Below, piece after piece: positions 1-8,532 of a DNA stretch of 64,000 bases. The position numbers and the translations under genes are program-made. A model generated the notes under the pieces. It did no database searches and was not told the DNA's origin. It saw only the letters and a list, made by a program, of their open reading frames with translations. Numbering within the stretch: position 1 is the first letter of the stretch; every line of letters begins with the position of its first letter. Source of the stretch: an uncultured Pseudoalteromonas sp. (GTDB taxonomy: Bacteria; Pseudomonadota; Gammaproteobacteria; Enterobacterales; Alteromonadaceae); the NCBI GenBank assembly GCA_947493455.1, contig CANLRB010000001.1:806001-870000 (forward strand), read 5' to 3'.

Positions 1-49
1 ATTGATAAATTGTCTCGATCTCTTGGTATCGACTCGGTATCATTTTCAT
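1..49 (-). CDS. Start of an unidentified gene, cut by window edge
   Basis: On the minus strand an ATG at 49 overlaps the stop codon of the SLBB exporter gene as ATGA, and an open frame runs to the window edge. The 16 visible residues begin MKMIPSRYQEIETIYQ. Translational coupling to the exporter suggests it is the next gene of the STAS/OmpA/SLBB operon. In the V. fischeri syp locus this position is held by the Wzc/CpsD-like sypD, but the fragment is too short to show a kinase. The identity is inferred from gene order only. Confidence 0.45.
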   Translation of the reverse strand, partial: MKMIPSRYQEIETIYQ

Positions 50-2127
50 AGTCCCACCGCCAATGCAATAATAGTCAGTACGTCAACAATTGATGACTTG
101 GTTCGTTCGCTTTGATCTTGCCCTTGATCAGGAATATAAACTGTATCTCCGGCACGTAACAAAGGTATACGCGCCGAGTTTGGCCGTTTAATGAATTTCT
201 CTAAATCAAACCGACGCGCTTGTTCTTTGCAGCATGAATGATTGATCACCACTATTTTATCTATCATCGCACTTGACGTTGGCCCACCTGCTTCGGCAAG
301 TACATCAAGTAGAGTCATCGAATCATCAAAACTATACCGACCAGGTGTTTTAATTGCTCCCATGATGCGTACCACCTGCTCTTTGGGCTGCCTCAACCAA
401 TCTTTACTCTTTTCAGGGATAAAAATACTATCGCCTGCTCTTACTCTCGGGAACATAGATTCATCGCCTGTCTCAAAATACAACGCTAAGTTAAGCTTAG
501 TGACACGCGCTTTTTCACCATTTCGATGAGTAATACGAATGTTACGAATATCTGCATTGTCTGTCGGACCATCGGCTGCAGCCATGATATCCAAAAAGTG
601 TAATTTATTGTCAAACGCATAACGCCCTGGCGCGCCTACTTGGCCGAGCACGTAAATAGAACTAGTCGAGTCTTGTCGTACCCATTGCGATTTGTTGTCT
701 TTCGGATCATGCGGTAATTCTTCAACGATAATGGTGTCGCCAGCTTGGATGTTCGGCAATGTATATTTGCCATCTTTACTGCTTGCATATTTGTCCATGC
801 TAAAGCGACGGGTTATTTTACCAGCACGAATAATCTTGATGTCATTGACATTAGCACCTTTGGTTGGCCCACCAGCGTGAGCAAAAAGGTCGGTAAAGTC
901 CATCTCATCGCTCCATTCATAACGACCTGGATTATGAATTGCGCCCATAATTTTGACAGCGCGTTTAGGCGGTACTTTGAGCCAACTTTTCTCATTTAAG
1001 TCGGTTTTTTCTGGTACAAAAATCACATCCCCAGGTTGTATATCAGGAATGCGCATTGCCTTTAGCCCTTCGCTATATGCTTGCAAATCAAATAACAGGC
1101 TTTCTCCTGCTGGCGTGAGTATTTTTATCTGTCTGGTTTCAGCAAACCGTGTTGGGCCACCGGCATTGGCTAAAATATCAAGAAAACTAATTTGTTCTGG
1201 TGCTTCATACGCACCTGGCTTTTGTACTTCCCCCATAATATAAACGGTGCGTGCAGTGGTATTAACATCATCAACCATAATCGGAACAAATATAGTCGTT
1301 CCACCTTCTATGATTGGCAGTAATGATGGATCGCCTGAATCTAAATATTGTTTTAAGTCAAAAATCTGCGGTTTATCTTTCTTTATCACTCGTATTTTTG
1401 TTACATCTGCATAGCGCGTAACGCCTTCGGCTCGCATTAAGGCATCGACAATGTTCATACCGGGCTTATATGAAAAGCTGCCCGGACTGTGCAACTCACC
1501 AATCAGTGTGACAGCTAATTCGTTTTCACCCGCATCACCGGTTGCTGATAAAGTTTGTGCATCAAAATCAATTTGCACATTACCAAGTAATGGTGACACA
1601 GGTACAAACAAGGTATCGCCAGAACGCACGTCAGGCAGAATATCCGTATTTCCTGAATCGAGATATGATTTGTAATCAAACGAAATTGTTTGATCGCCAC
1701 GTTTAATTTGCAACTTATTAAGTTGCGCCCCCGGTTTTAAACCGCCAGCTTTTGCTATCAACATTTGCACATTGCCATGCTCAGGAATAATAACTTGTGC
1801 TGGACTATTTACATAGCCAAGCACGGTCACCAATCTATCGCGTGAGCGCACTTCCAGATAAAACCGAGACAGTGCGCGATACACTCCCGCTAACTTTAGT
1901 TTGATTTCTGATTCTGCACGAGCAGGTGTTTTACCAACAACATTGACCTTGCCAATTTCAGGTAGATTTAAATCGCCGTTTTTATCAACCGTAAACGTGT
2001 TCTCAAAATCTTGCTCACCCGGAATATAGAGGAATATCTGGTTGCCGATTTCTATTTTTTGCTGCGACTCGCTCGCGACCACTAACGTATGCGACATTAA
2101 AATTAAACATAAAATTATAAAACGCAT
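46..2127 (-). CDS. SLBB-repeat polysaccharide export outer-membrane protein (Wza/SypC-like)
   Basis: Predicted outer-membrane or periplasmic exporter for the exopolysaccharide made by the neighbouring genes. The 693-residue protein has a signal peptide (about 1-20), a poly-export (PES) domain near 25-95, and then six SLBB units. Each unit has the pattern G-x-x-x-x-PG-x-Y followed by AGGPT or a variant; clear examples start near residues 98, 205, 295, 390, 492 and 587. It ends in a short hydrophobic segment (about 680-693). Wza-type exporters usually have two or three SLBB units, so this one is extended. The start is fixed by a strong GAGGAGG ribosome site and by a one-base TAATG overlap with the upstream OmpA-like gene. 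The order STAS, OmpA, SLBB matches sypA-sypB-sypC of V. fischeri. The family call is firm; the syp equivalence is inference. Confidence 0.9.
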   Translation of the reverse strand: MRFIILCLILMSHTLVVASESQQKIEIGNQIFLYIPGEQDFENTFTVDKNGDLNLPEIGKVNVVGKTPARAESEIKLKLAGVYRALSRFYLEVRSRDRLVTVLGYVNSPAQVIIPEHGNVQMLIAKAGGLKPGAQLNKLQIKRGDQTISFDYKSYLDSGNTDILPDVRSGDTLFVPVSPLLGNVQIDFDAQTLSATGDAGENELAVTLIGELHSPGSFSYKPGMNIVDALMRAEGVTRYADVTKIRVIKKDKPQIFDLKQYLDSGDPSLLPIIEGGTTIFVPIMVDDVNTTARTVYIMGEVQKPGAYEAPEQISFLDILANAGGPTRFAETRQIKILTPAGESLLFDLQAYSEGLKAMRIPDIQPGDVIFVPEKTDLNEKSWLKVPPKRAVKIMGAIHNPGRYEWSDEMDFTDLFAHAGGPTKGANVNDIKIIRAGKITRRFSMDKYASSKDGKYTLPNIQAGDTIIVEELPHDPKDNKSQWVRQDSTSSIYVLGQVGAPGRYAFDNKLHFLDIMAAADGPTDNADIRNIRITHRNGEKARVTKLNLALYFETGDESMFPRVRAGDSIFIPEKSKDWLRQPKEQVVRIMGAIKTPGRYSFDDSMTLLDVLAEAGGPTSSAMIDKIVVINHSCCKEQARRFDLEKFIKRPNSARIPLLRAGDTVYIPDQGQDQSERTKSSIVDVLTIIALAVGL

Positions 2128-2978
2128 TACAGTTCCTCCTCACTTTCAAGCGCATTTGTCCATTCACTCAGCGGCTTCACTTTTGACATTTGCTGATGTG
2201 ACGCATCCGCGTTTTGAGTTAATAAATAAGCATTTACACGTCGATCAGAATGCGTGTTTATTGGGTTTACTCCCTCATGTTTGCTGTAAGGCGATTCACT
2301 TCCTTGTGCAATCGTGACAAGTTGTTGATCGGGTACGCCATATAACATGAGCCAATGCTTTACCTGCTCAGCACGTTTAAAAGCAAGCTCAAAGTTAGCC
2401 GCCTCAGTGCCAACACGGTCTGTATGACCCACCAGCAGTACTTTATTGTTGGGTACTAACTTTAAAAGTTCGGCTGCTTGTGCGATACGTGTTCGGTATT
2501 TAGGCGTAATCTCAAACTTTGCAAAAGCAAATTGATTATCACTATTTAACAATGTAGTAATTCGTTCAAAAAGGCCGGAGTCCTTGGTATCTAATGACGT
2601 CCCACACTGGGTTTTACTTGTAATAAGTTCGAAATGGTTGGAAAGTTGTTTAACCTGAAAATACAACACACGCAAATCAAGCGCTGCATCCTCATACATC
2701 TGGGCGTTAATCGCGCGCTTTATCCGATTAATTAGTAATTCAGCTTGATACAATTTAGCAGGCATACAATCCTTGATACCACGACTTTTAAGCAACTCTA
2801 GTTTGAGTGAAACATGTTCATATTCACTGTTTACTATGTGATATTGCATATTTCCTTTGTCTTCTCGCAATTGGTTATTGATCCGTTCATACTGCTCAGC
2901 CCAGCCCCCTTGTCCTTCATCAGGCCATGTTGAACACCCCGTACTTGCTATGATTGCGATATAAATAAATAGTCTCAT
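2127..2978 (-). CDS. OmpA-family lipoprotein (SypB-like)
   Basis: Predicted lipoprotein of 283 residues with a C-terminal OmpA-like peptidoglycan-binding domain (about 150-255). The domain shows a GHTDRVG loop, a run of Ala/Arg helix residues, and SDRRV near the end. The N-terminus is a short hydrophobic stretch ending in STGC, a plausible but imperfect lipobox. The middle region (30-140) looks helical and is not recognised. The ATG at 2978 is preferred over a GTG two codons upstream because GGAGG lies five bases before it. It sits 22 bp after the STAS gene and overlaps the exporter gene by one base, so the three are co-transcribed. It probably anchors the export machinery to the cell wall (inference). 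Confidence 0.85.
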   Translation of the reverse strand: MRLFIYIAIIASTGCSTWPDEGQGGWAEQYERINNQLREDKGNMQYHIVNSEYEHVSLKLELLKSRGIKDCMPAKLYQAELLINRIKRAINAQMYEDAALDLRVLYFQVKQLSNHFELITSKTQCGTSLDTKDSGLFERITTLLNSDNQFAFAKFEITPKYRTRIAQAAELLKLVPNNKVLLVGHTDRVGTEAANFELAFKRAEQVKHWLMLYGVPDQQLVTIAQGSESPYSKHEGVNPINTHSDRRVNAYLLTQNADASHQQMSKVKPLSEWTNALESEEEL

Positions 2979-3000
2979 GCCCACCTCCGTGCCAAACTAA

Positions 3001-3327
3001 TTACGCGCTTTGTGCGCTTGTGATAAATGGAATTGTCATATCAACGCGCAGTAACTTCATCAGTTTATTCGGTTGACCTTCAACGTTGAGAAGTTGTAAT
3101 ACCAAGCCTCTTTTTTGTACCTTCTTAAACAAAAAAACCATGGCGCCAATGCCTGACGAGTCAATAAACTCAGTATTTGAGAAATCGAGAATGATTGTCT
3201 CAACACGAGACGCAGCGAGTTGGTCGAGATGCTCACGATGTTTATCAACATTCATCGCCGAAAAGTCGCGCGGTAGTGTTACAACAAGTGTGTTTTGCTG
3301 TTGCTCTGTATTTAATAACGTACTCAT
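3001..3327 (-). CDS. STAS-domain protein, anti-sigma-factor-antagonist type (SypA-like)
   Basis: A single STAS domain of 108 residues, the fold of SpoIIAA-type anti-sigma antagonists. The diagnostic loop IDSSGIG places candidate phosphorylatable serines at residues 57-58. In V. fischeri the equivalent protein SypA is controlled by phosphorylation of one serine in this loop and is needed for syp-dependent biofilm; transfer to this protein is inference. It is the first gene of the operon with the OmpA lipoprotein and SLBB exporter. A sigma-54-like element lies about 37-53 bp upstream and a TTTGCA palindrome lies about 93 bp upstream. No partner kinase or phosphatase of the SypE type is in the window. 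Confidence 0.88.
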   Translation of the reverse strand: MSTLLNTEQQQNTLVVTLPRDFSAMNVDKHREHLDQLAASRVETIILDFSNTEFIDSSGIGAMVFLFKKVQKRGLVLQLLNVEGQPNKLMKLLRVDMTIPFITSAQSA

Positions 3328-3363
3328 AAATCACCTATTTTATTGCGATGTTATATGAGTTGT

Positions 3364-3380
3364 TTCAAGATGAGTGCCAA
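3364..3380 (-). promoter_or_regulatory. Sigma-54 promoter of the STAS operon
   Basis: The minus strand reads TTGGCACTCATCTTGAA. The -24 block TTGGCAC is perfect. The -12 block is TTGAA instead of TTGCA, one mismatch. The predicted start point is near 3353, giving a leader of about 26 nt to the ATG at 3327, the same as at three other sigma-54 promoters in this window. Confidence 0.6.
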
Positions 3381-3419
3381 AAAGTGAGTTGTTATATTTC
3401 AATAAATTAGAGTAAAATA

Positions 3420-3435
3420 TTTGCATTATGCAACG
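3420..3435 (-). promoter_or_regulatory. TTTGCA-WWW-TGCAACG palindrome (candidate enhancer) of the STAS operon
   Basis: The plus strand reads TTTGCATTATGCAACG, with a 13-bp perfect inverted repeat TTGCA-TTA-TGCAA. It is centred at -74 from the predicted sigma-54 start. The same sequence occurs at 7866, 10676 and 16588, always in the same orientation. Confidence 0.65.
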
Positions 3436-3450
3436 AACTCAGATGACTTT

Positions 3451-3466
3451 GTCGCATAATGCAAAT
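3451..3466 (+). promoter_or_regulatory. Second, inverted and degenerate copy of the TTTGCA palindrome
   Basis: The plus strand reads GTCGCATAATGCAAAT, which is the reverse orientation of the site at 3420-3435 with one arm altered (CGCA in place of TGCA). It is centred about 31 bp further upstream, near -105. A paired site would suit binding by an oligomeric activator. Confidence 0.4.
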
Positions 3467-3491
3467 TATAATGACTGCGATGCCTAAATGA

Positions 3492-5309
3492 CTACTGTCC
3501 TTTACCTAACAGCACAACCTTAATCGTATGCAAAATAATCAGCGCTTCCATTTTTAACCAACTTGAGAATGAAGACATCGACAACGAATACGCATAATCC
3601 CATGCGATTTTATTTCTAACGTCATCAATACTTTCGTCATAGCCATTCATTACTTGCGCAAGTCCAGAAATACCGGGCTTTAATAAAAATGTTCGATGAC
3701 AAAAATAAGGAATATTTGATTCTAATTTTTGATAAAACTGAGGGCGTTCTGGACGTGGGCCAATGAGTGACATATCACCTTTGATCACATTCCAAAATTG
3801 CGGCAATTCATCAATTCGTGTCGCTCGTAAAAAACGACCTACAGGAGTTATTCTAGGATCTTTTGCCGTTGCCCAAACCGCCCCTGTGTTTGCTTCAGCA
3901 TTTTGAAACATAGTTCGCAGTTTATATACATAAAAAAGGCGTATATAGTCTTCATTCGCCTGACCAACTCGCAGTTGTTTATAGAAAATAGGTCCTTTTG
4001 ACGTCAGTTTAATTGCAACCCCAGCAACGACAAGGATAGGAAAGCTTAACAATATGCCAAAAGTGGCGCCAACCATATCAAAAACGCGCTTATACACTGC
4101 CACCGCATTTATACTACTCGACGGCCGAATTAAACGACACCAAGGCGTTTTATAATAACCAAAGACATAGAGCAAGATACCGAATAAACTCGCACTATAA
4201 TTCGCCAGCAAATAATTCACTTGGTCAATAACAGGCAGTTTCATTGAACTGAAAAATACTGTTTTCATCATGCCACATAATAAAAAGAGTATGCCAATCA
4301 ACACGGCTGCTATGGCAACTATGTGACCGTGTAATGCGAGCGAAGCACTTGATATAGCGCTGATTAACAGAACTAAAGGCATCCATGCTCTGAGTACTTT
4401 GTGAGAAAAAAAGGTAAAGGATATCCAACCACTGTAGCTTAAATACTTATCTTTTAATCTCATCATTTGTTGCCAATTGCCAGCGCCGATGCGTGTGCGA
4501 CGCGTTATATCTTGCTGTTGGGTATCCGGTTCAAGTTCTACAATCGATATAGATTGGTCAATTTTAGCTTGATGTTCTCTATCCAACGGGTTTACTGACA
4601 GAATAAAGTCATCATTGATGGTGTCTGAAGGAAGTAATTGAATACTCTCTTGCTTGATTGCAAAAAACGCCCCTGCAACGCCCACAACGGCCCCTAACTT
4701 ACTTTCACGTTCACGAATTTTATTTTGATAACGCCAGTAGCGAACTTGTTGTTCATTACTGGTATCAAACAGCTGATATTTGCCTGACACAATATGAACT
4801 TTTTCATTGTCAAAGTTATGTGCGATACGTGAAAAGGTATTCAGACTAAGTAATGCACTTGCATCTGTTAATACAATCACATCATAGAGGTGCGCATAAT
4901 GCTCGATAAGAAAATTAATTGCCGCCACTTTTCCGCCATTTTCTGAACACTCATCGATTTTGCAGTAGATACGTTCAGATAGGAGTTGTTTAGCAGTCGC
5001 ATTCGCTATTTTTGATGTGTTATCGGTACATCCGTCGAGAAAAAGATGGATTGCCATTTTATCGTGGCTATAGGACTGACTTGCTATATTAAATAACTTA
5101 CCAGCAATATGGTCTTGCTCATTATAAGCGGCAATGAAAACACCTATTTTAGGGGCTGTCTTCGAGTGATTTTTACTCTGTTTTTTTATTTCATCACCAC
5201 GATTTTTATCAGCGAAGTACGCCAGTGAGGACAAAATAAACGGATAAAGCACATGGTGATAAAGCACTATTAATAGACAAACACCAATACAAACTTCTAA
5301 CATATTCAT
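3492..5309 (-). CDS. Fused GT2 glycosyltransferase / undecaprenyl-phosphate sugar-1-phosphate transferase
   Basis: A 605-residue membrane protein joining two activities. Residues about 45-290 form a GT2 domain: an N-terminal membrane anchor, GVFIAAYNEQD at the nucleotide site, a DGCTDNT motif, and a late TRRTRIGAGNW motif. Membrane segments follow near 295-390. Residues about 405-600 form a monotopic phosphoglycosyl transferase of the WcaJ/PglC type, with KLTSKGPIFYKQLRVG, YKLRTM, RIDELPQFWNVIKGDMSLIG, PRPERP and a KPGISGLAQ segment. The C-terminal part should start the repeat unit on undecaprenyl phosphate and the N-terminal part should add a later sugar. In V. fischeri syp these look like two genes (sypQ and sypR). 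The ATG at 5309 has AGGAG six bases upstream. It is the last gene of the operon from 7852. Confidence 0.85.
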   Translation of the reverse strand: MNMLEVCIGVCLLIVLYHHVLYPFILSSLAYFADKNRGDEIKKQSKNHSKTAPKIGVFIAAYNEQDHIAGKLFNIASQSYSHDKMAIHLFLDGCTDNTSKIANATAKQLLSERIYCKIDECSENGGKVAAINFLIEHYAHLYDVIVLTDASALLSLNTFSRIAHNFDNEKVHIVSGKYQLFDTSNEQQVRYWRYQNKIRERESKLGAVVGVAGAFFAIKQESIQLLPSDTINDDFILSVNPLDREHQAKIDQSISIVELEPDTQQQDITRRTRIGAGNWQQMMRLKDKYLSYSGWISFTFFSHKVLRAWMPLVLLISAISSASLALHGHIVAIAAVLIGILFLLCGMMKTVFFSSMKLPVIDQVNYLLANYSASLFGILLYVFGYYKTPWCRLIRPSSSINAVAVYKRVFDMVGATFGILLSFPILVVAGVAIKLTSKGPIFYKQLRVGQANEDYIRLFYVYKLRTMFQNAEANTGAVWATAKDPRITPVGRFLRATRIDELPQFWNVIKGDMSLIGPRPERPQFYQKLESNIPYFCHRTFLLKPGISGLAQVMNGYDESIDDVRNKIAWDYAYSLSMSSFSSWLKMEALIILHTIKVVLLGKGQ

Positions 5310-5318
5310 AATCAACTC

Positions 5319-6392
5319 CTAATGCTGTATTTGTTGATACACACAGTCATATTCGAATGCCATCTTGCGTAAATCGAAGCCGCCCATCACGGTTTTTCTG
5401 ACATTTTGATTCAAACCCAAGGTCATCGCACGAGACAGTGCACTTGGCAGTTGAAAGCGATTACTTGGCGAAAGTAAGATTCCATTACTTTTTGATAGCA
5501 CTTCACCCACACCGCCCACATCACTTGCGACCACAGGCGTATTACAAAACAACGCCTCTAAAATAGTCAGTGGCAACCCCTCTTTTTGCGAATAGAGGCA
5601 AAACACATCAATTGCGCTATAGAACAACGTCATATTCTCAATACAACCGAGCCAATGAACACGGTGACTAATACCCATTTTTTTACATACCCGCTCGAGC
5701 CGTGCTTTATGACGACCATCGCCAGCAAAAACAAGATGCATGTTTTCATCTAAATAAGTGAGTGCGCGCAGTAAATCTAAATGACCTTTACCACGCTCAA
5801 TCCGTGCCGCGCACCCGATAAGTTGAACATCGAACGGCAAACCAAGTTGAGCACGCGCCTCAAGCGGCGGGTATGGTTGAAACAAATCACTATCAACGCC
5901 ATTATGAATTACCTGACTTGGCTCAGTTGTAACCATACTCTTAAATTGTTGTGCGACCGCATTGGCATCAGCTATCACCGTAATCGGCGAAAAAGCACAA
6001 ATTGCCTTAGTCATCAGGCGCGCGCGTTTATTTGCCAAATACCACGCGTCATGCAATGTCGTGACATGCTTCACTTTGGGTCGCAACAAAATAGCAAGAC
6101 TTGCGTAAAACATCGGCCCAATATGATGACTATGAATCACGTTGATTTGATGATTATCAATCAGGTCAACGATTCGTTTTACGATACGCCACTGCACACC
6201 CGCTGGTTTATTTAAACAATGTATTGAAAGCGCTCCCAATTGCGGCCATTCTCGTTTTGCAACGTGTGTTTCACCCTCAAGCGAAACAAGTATAGTCTGC
6301 TTCGAAAAATGGCTTTTTCGACATAGTGAATAGGCCATTTTTTCAAGGCCGCCAACGCGTAAATGTTGTACTAATTGCATTACTCGCACCAT
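5319..6392 (-). CDS. GT4-family glycosyltransferase
   Basis: A predicted cytoplasmic retaining glycosyltransferase of 357 residues with the GT-B fold. The N-terminal domain has the glycine-rich HLRVGGLEKMAYSL acceptor-side motif and an HSHHIG stretch. The C-terminal domain has GCAARIERGKGHLDLL and the E-x7-E type motif EALFCNTPVVASDVGGVGE. The start has AGGAGG four bases upstream. It lies 8 bp after the Wzz-like gene and 9 bp before the fused transferase, so it is translated in that operon. The sugar specificity cannot be read from sequence. Its position matches sypP in the V. fischeri locus (inference). Confidence 0.88.
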   Translation of the reverse strand: MVRVMQLVQHLRVGGLEKMAYSLCRKSHFSKQTILVSLEGETHVAKREWPQLGALSIHCLNKPAGVQWRIVKRIVDLIDNHQINVIHSHHIGPMFYASLAILLRPKVKHVTTLHDAWYLANKRARLMTKAICAFSPITVIADANAVAQQFKSMVTTEPSQVIHNGVDSDLFQPYPPLEARAQLGLPFDVQLIGCAARIERGKGHLDLLRALTYLDENMHLVFAGDGRHKARLERVCKKMGISHRVHWLGCIENMTLFYSAIDVFCLYSQKEGLPLTILEALFCNTPVVASDVGGVGEVLSKSNGILLSPSNRFQLPSALSRAMTLGLNQNVRKTVMGGFDLRKMAFEYDCVYQQIQH

Positions 6393-6400
6393 GGTGCCTC

Positions 6401-7852
6401 CTAATCATCTTGTTGTGTCATATCTGGAATTGTGGTTAATACGGGTTTACCTGTTAACTTCTCAATGGTTGCTAAACTGGTAATACGAAGATCTAGTAAG
6501 CTGGTTACAAAGATTAATGTTGCACCGGTAAGTAACCCAAGCACGATACCAATCAAGCAAATAATTAAAATCGAGTGGTTTATTGGCCGTGTTGGACTGT
6601 ACGCGCGCTCAATTGTTTTAACTTTATCAGGCCCTTCGTAACGCACTAACTTACCGGTCACTTTGGCCATTTCGTAACGGCTCAGCATATCTTTATACAA
6701 GGTTTGTTTTACGTCGTAGTCACGTTCAAGTTGACGCAGCTGTTTTTCTATTTGATTGGTCTCAGCAATACGTGTTGTAATGACTTCAATTTGTGAATCG
6801 AGCATTTTAATTTCATTTTCGAACGCCGATACTTGATTCTTAGCCTCTTGTAATGTGATCAATTGCGACACAAGTAGCGAGTTCTCAACTTGCCCGCTGT
6901 CACCGGGCAAGGTATTTGCGACTTGCCATAGCTTGTCGATGTCATTGATATCTAACTCATGATTTTGCGACATTAACTCGTTTTGACGTAATTTGAGGTT
7001 TTGTAACTCTCTCACGGATGACTGTACTCGGCTGTGTTTATCGGTATAACGTGTACGCAAGAGCGCGACTTCAGATTCCAATCGAATAATTTTGTCTTCG
7101 AGTACACCTAACACTGGGTTTGCTTTGCCTAGTTTTGTGGTTAACGTTTCCAAGCGCGCTTTCGCCCCACTAAGCGATATATGCTTGAGTTGCTTTTGTT
7201 TCTCGATGTGTTTTAACGAGTCTTGATTTGAACTCAACAATTCAGGTAAGGCCTGGCGATTACTCGACTTAAACTCAGCTAATTTATCTTCAGCTCGCTC
7301 TAATTCACTACGAATTGAATTAAGCTGCTCTGCGAAAAAACGCTCCGAAGTATCAAGAGACGCCTTTGTCGGCGCGAGTAAGCGTTGTATAAAGTGCTCA
7401 ACGACCTGTTCCAATACCGGCTTCATTTGTTCACGCTGGGTCCATTTAAAGTGAATACGAACAAGTTCATCGCCCACCATAGAAAATGACAATGCTTCAG
7501 ATAGCTTTTGCTGCATACGGTCGATTTCAATATCGCTCGCCGATTCGTTGACAAGCTGCGTATCTTTGGCAATGGACGACAAGACTTTTCGACTTAACAC
7601 CAGCGTTTGCAGTGCTTCCATGCGGTCTGACAACTCAAACGAAAAAGACAAATCATCGAGAAACGGATTTAATAGCGCAGATTCCTCAATCAGAATGGTG
7701 GCGTGGTTAACATAGTATTTTTGAGAGCTCAAACCGATAGCGATCACCAGTACAGGTACGACTAATAGCGCAACGAGTAAAACCCGACCGCGTTCGTACA
7801 ATGCATATAGCATTAAGTAAATTAATCTCTTTATTTGTAGCTGGTTAAACAC
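6401..7852 (-). CDS. Wzz/GumC-type chain-length determinant without kinase domain (SypO-like)
   Basis: An inner-membrane polysaccharide co-polymerase of 483 residues. One membrane segment lies near 23-42 and another near 430-455. Between them is a long periplasmic domain rich in coiled coil (about 140-400). The C-terminus ends soon after the second membrane helix with no Walker motif, so there is no fused tyrosine kinase. The frame can be read from TTG at 7879, but that codon is inside the TTTGCA palindrome and has no ribosome site. The GTG at 7852 follows AGGAG with six-base spacing and is chosen. It is the first gene of a three-gene operon with the GT4 and the fused transferase. It probably sets chain length with the polymerase encoded at 12587-13951. 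Confidence 0.85.
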   Translation of the reverse strand: MFNQLQIKRLIYLMLYALYERGRVLLVALLVVPVLVIAIGLSSQKYYVNHATILIEESALLNPFLDDLSFSFELSDRMEALQTLVLSRKVLSSIAKDTQLVNESASDIEIDRMQQKLSEALSFSMVGDELVRIHFKWTQREQMKPVLEQVVEHFIQRLLAPTKASLDTSERFFAEQLNSIRSELERAEDKLAEFKSSNRQALPELLSSNQDSLKHIEKQKQLKHISLSGAKARLETLTTKLGKANPVLGVLEDKIIRLESEVALLRTRYTDKHSRVQSSVRELQNLKLRQNELMSQNHELDINDIDKLWQVANTLPGDSGQVENSLLVSQLITLQEAKNQVSAFENEIKMLDSQIEVITTRIAETNQIEKQLRQLERDYDVKQTLYKDMLSRYEMAKVTGKLVRYEGPDKVKTIERAYSPTRPINHSILIICLIGIVLGLLTGATLIFVTSLLDLRITSLATIEKLTGKPVLTTIPDMTQQDD

Positions 7853-7865
7853 TCGCCTCTCCTGT

Positions 7866-7881
7866 TTTGCAATTTGCAACG
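7866..7881 (-). promoter_or_regulatory. TTTGCA palindrome in the leader of the Wzz operon
   Basis: The plus strand reads TTTGCAATTTGCAACG, with inverted repeat TTGCA-ATT-TGCAA. Unlike the other copies it lies downstream of the best sigma-54 element, near +63, and only 14 bp before the GTG start. Confidence 0.6.
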
Positions 7882-7947
7882 CAATTTAGTCTGGAATTGC
7901 AATATTTAACTGAAATAAGCTTAAATTTTGCGAACCTACTGTACTGT

Positions 7948-7964
7948 CGCAAAAAGAAGGCCAA
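7948..7964 (-). promoter_or_regulatory. Sigma-54 promoter of the Wzz operon
   Basis: The minus strand reads TTGGCCTTCTTTTTGCG, keeping the essential GG and GC pairs with ten bases between. The predicted start is near 7937, giving a leader of about 85 nt, much longer than at the other units. An alternative element nearer the gene lacks the GG pair. Confidence 0.5.
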
Positions 7965-8013
7965 CTCGATTGGACTAGTGCTTTATAGCGCTAAAGATGC
8001 TTGAAAAATAGAA

Positions 8014-8037
8014 AAGCGCTTACCTTGGCAAGCGCTT
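8014..8037 (-). terminator. Terminator of the LruC/lipoprotein operon
   Basis: Two AAGCGCTT arms separated by eight bases form a hairpin. On the minus strand it is followed by TTCTATTTTT. It lies 33 bp after the lipoprotein stop codon. Confidence 0.6.
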
Positions 8038-8070
8038 AAAGTGCAATAATATGGGAGAGACTCAGTTTGA

Positions 8071-8529
8071 TTACTGAATGTTGAATAGCTGAACCGTTTT
8101 TGAGCCGTCATATTGCCAAGTAAACGTGAGTGGGTTTGTCTCGGGGTCATAAGACCAAATCTGCGCCACTAAGGTTTGCGATTTATGTGGAATATTAATA
8201 TTACCTATCAGGCCGTCTTGAGATAAGGTACTGCGCAAATAACAGTCGCTGTAATTAAGAGGTTGATTACTGCTTGGTGCTCCACATACATTTATAAATG
8301 CGCGCGCGTTAACTAAATTGGCCGCAACATTTATTTGTACATCAATGTTGGTCTCATAATTAAAAGACGAGTCAACCACTAAATCTCGCGTGCTTATGGT
8401 CGCAGGTGGATCGTTAACCGGGGTTTGCGTAGTCGCATTACTGCTCGTTGTGCTGCCAGAATCGCCTGAGCCACCACCGCAAGCGCTCGCTAGAAATAAA
8501 AATGATAAAAGGGTTAGTCGTGTTTTCAT
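8071..8529 (-). CDS. Small secreted lipoprotein of unknown function
   Basis: A 152-residue protein with a clear lipoprotein signal: a hydrophobic stretch ending LASACGGG, so the mature protein would start at the cysteine near residue 17. A Ser/Thr/Gly/Asn-rich linker follows (about 20-45) and then a compact beta-rich domain of about 100 residues. That domain has two further cysteines (in INVCGAP and SDCYLR) that could form a disulfide. No family is recognised. It starts 3 bp after the stop codon of the LruC-domain gene, so the two are co-translated and share the sigma-54 promoter at 10611. A role as a surface anchor or partner of the LruC protein is inference. Confidence 0.8.
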   Translation of the reverse strand: MKTRLTLLSFLFLASACGGGSGDSGSTTSSNATTQTPVNDPPATISTRDLVVDSSFNYETNIDVQINVAANLVNARAFINVCGAPSSNQPLNYSDCYLRSTLSQDGLIGNINIPHKSQTLVAQIWSYDPETNPLTFTWQYDGSKTVQLFNIQ

Positions 8530-8532
8530 AAT

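Noticed and set aside
5781-6215. A 144-codon plus-strand frame opposite the GT4 gene
   Set aside because: It lies fully antisense to a gene with intact glycosyltransferase motifs and shows no recognisable domain.
7853-7879. A nine-codon N-terminal extension of the Wzz-like protein from a TTG
   Set aside because: The codons fall in the conserved TTTGCA palindrome, and the GTG at 7852 has a well-spaced AGGAG.
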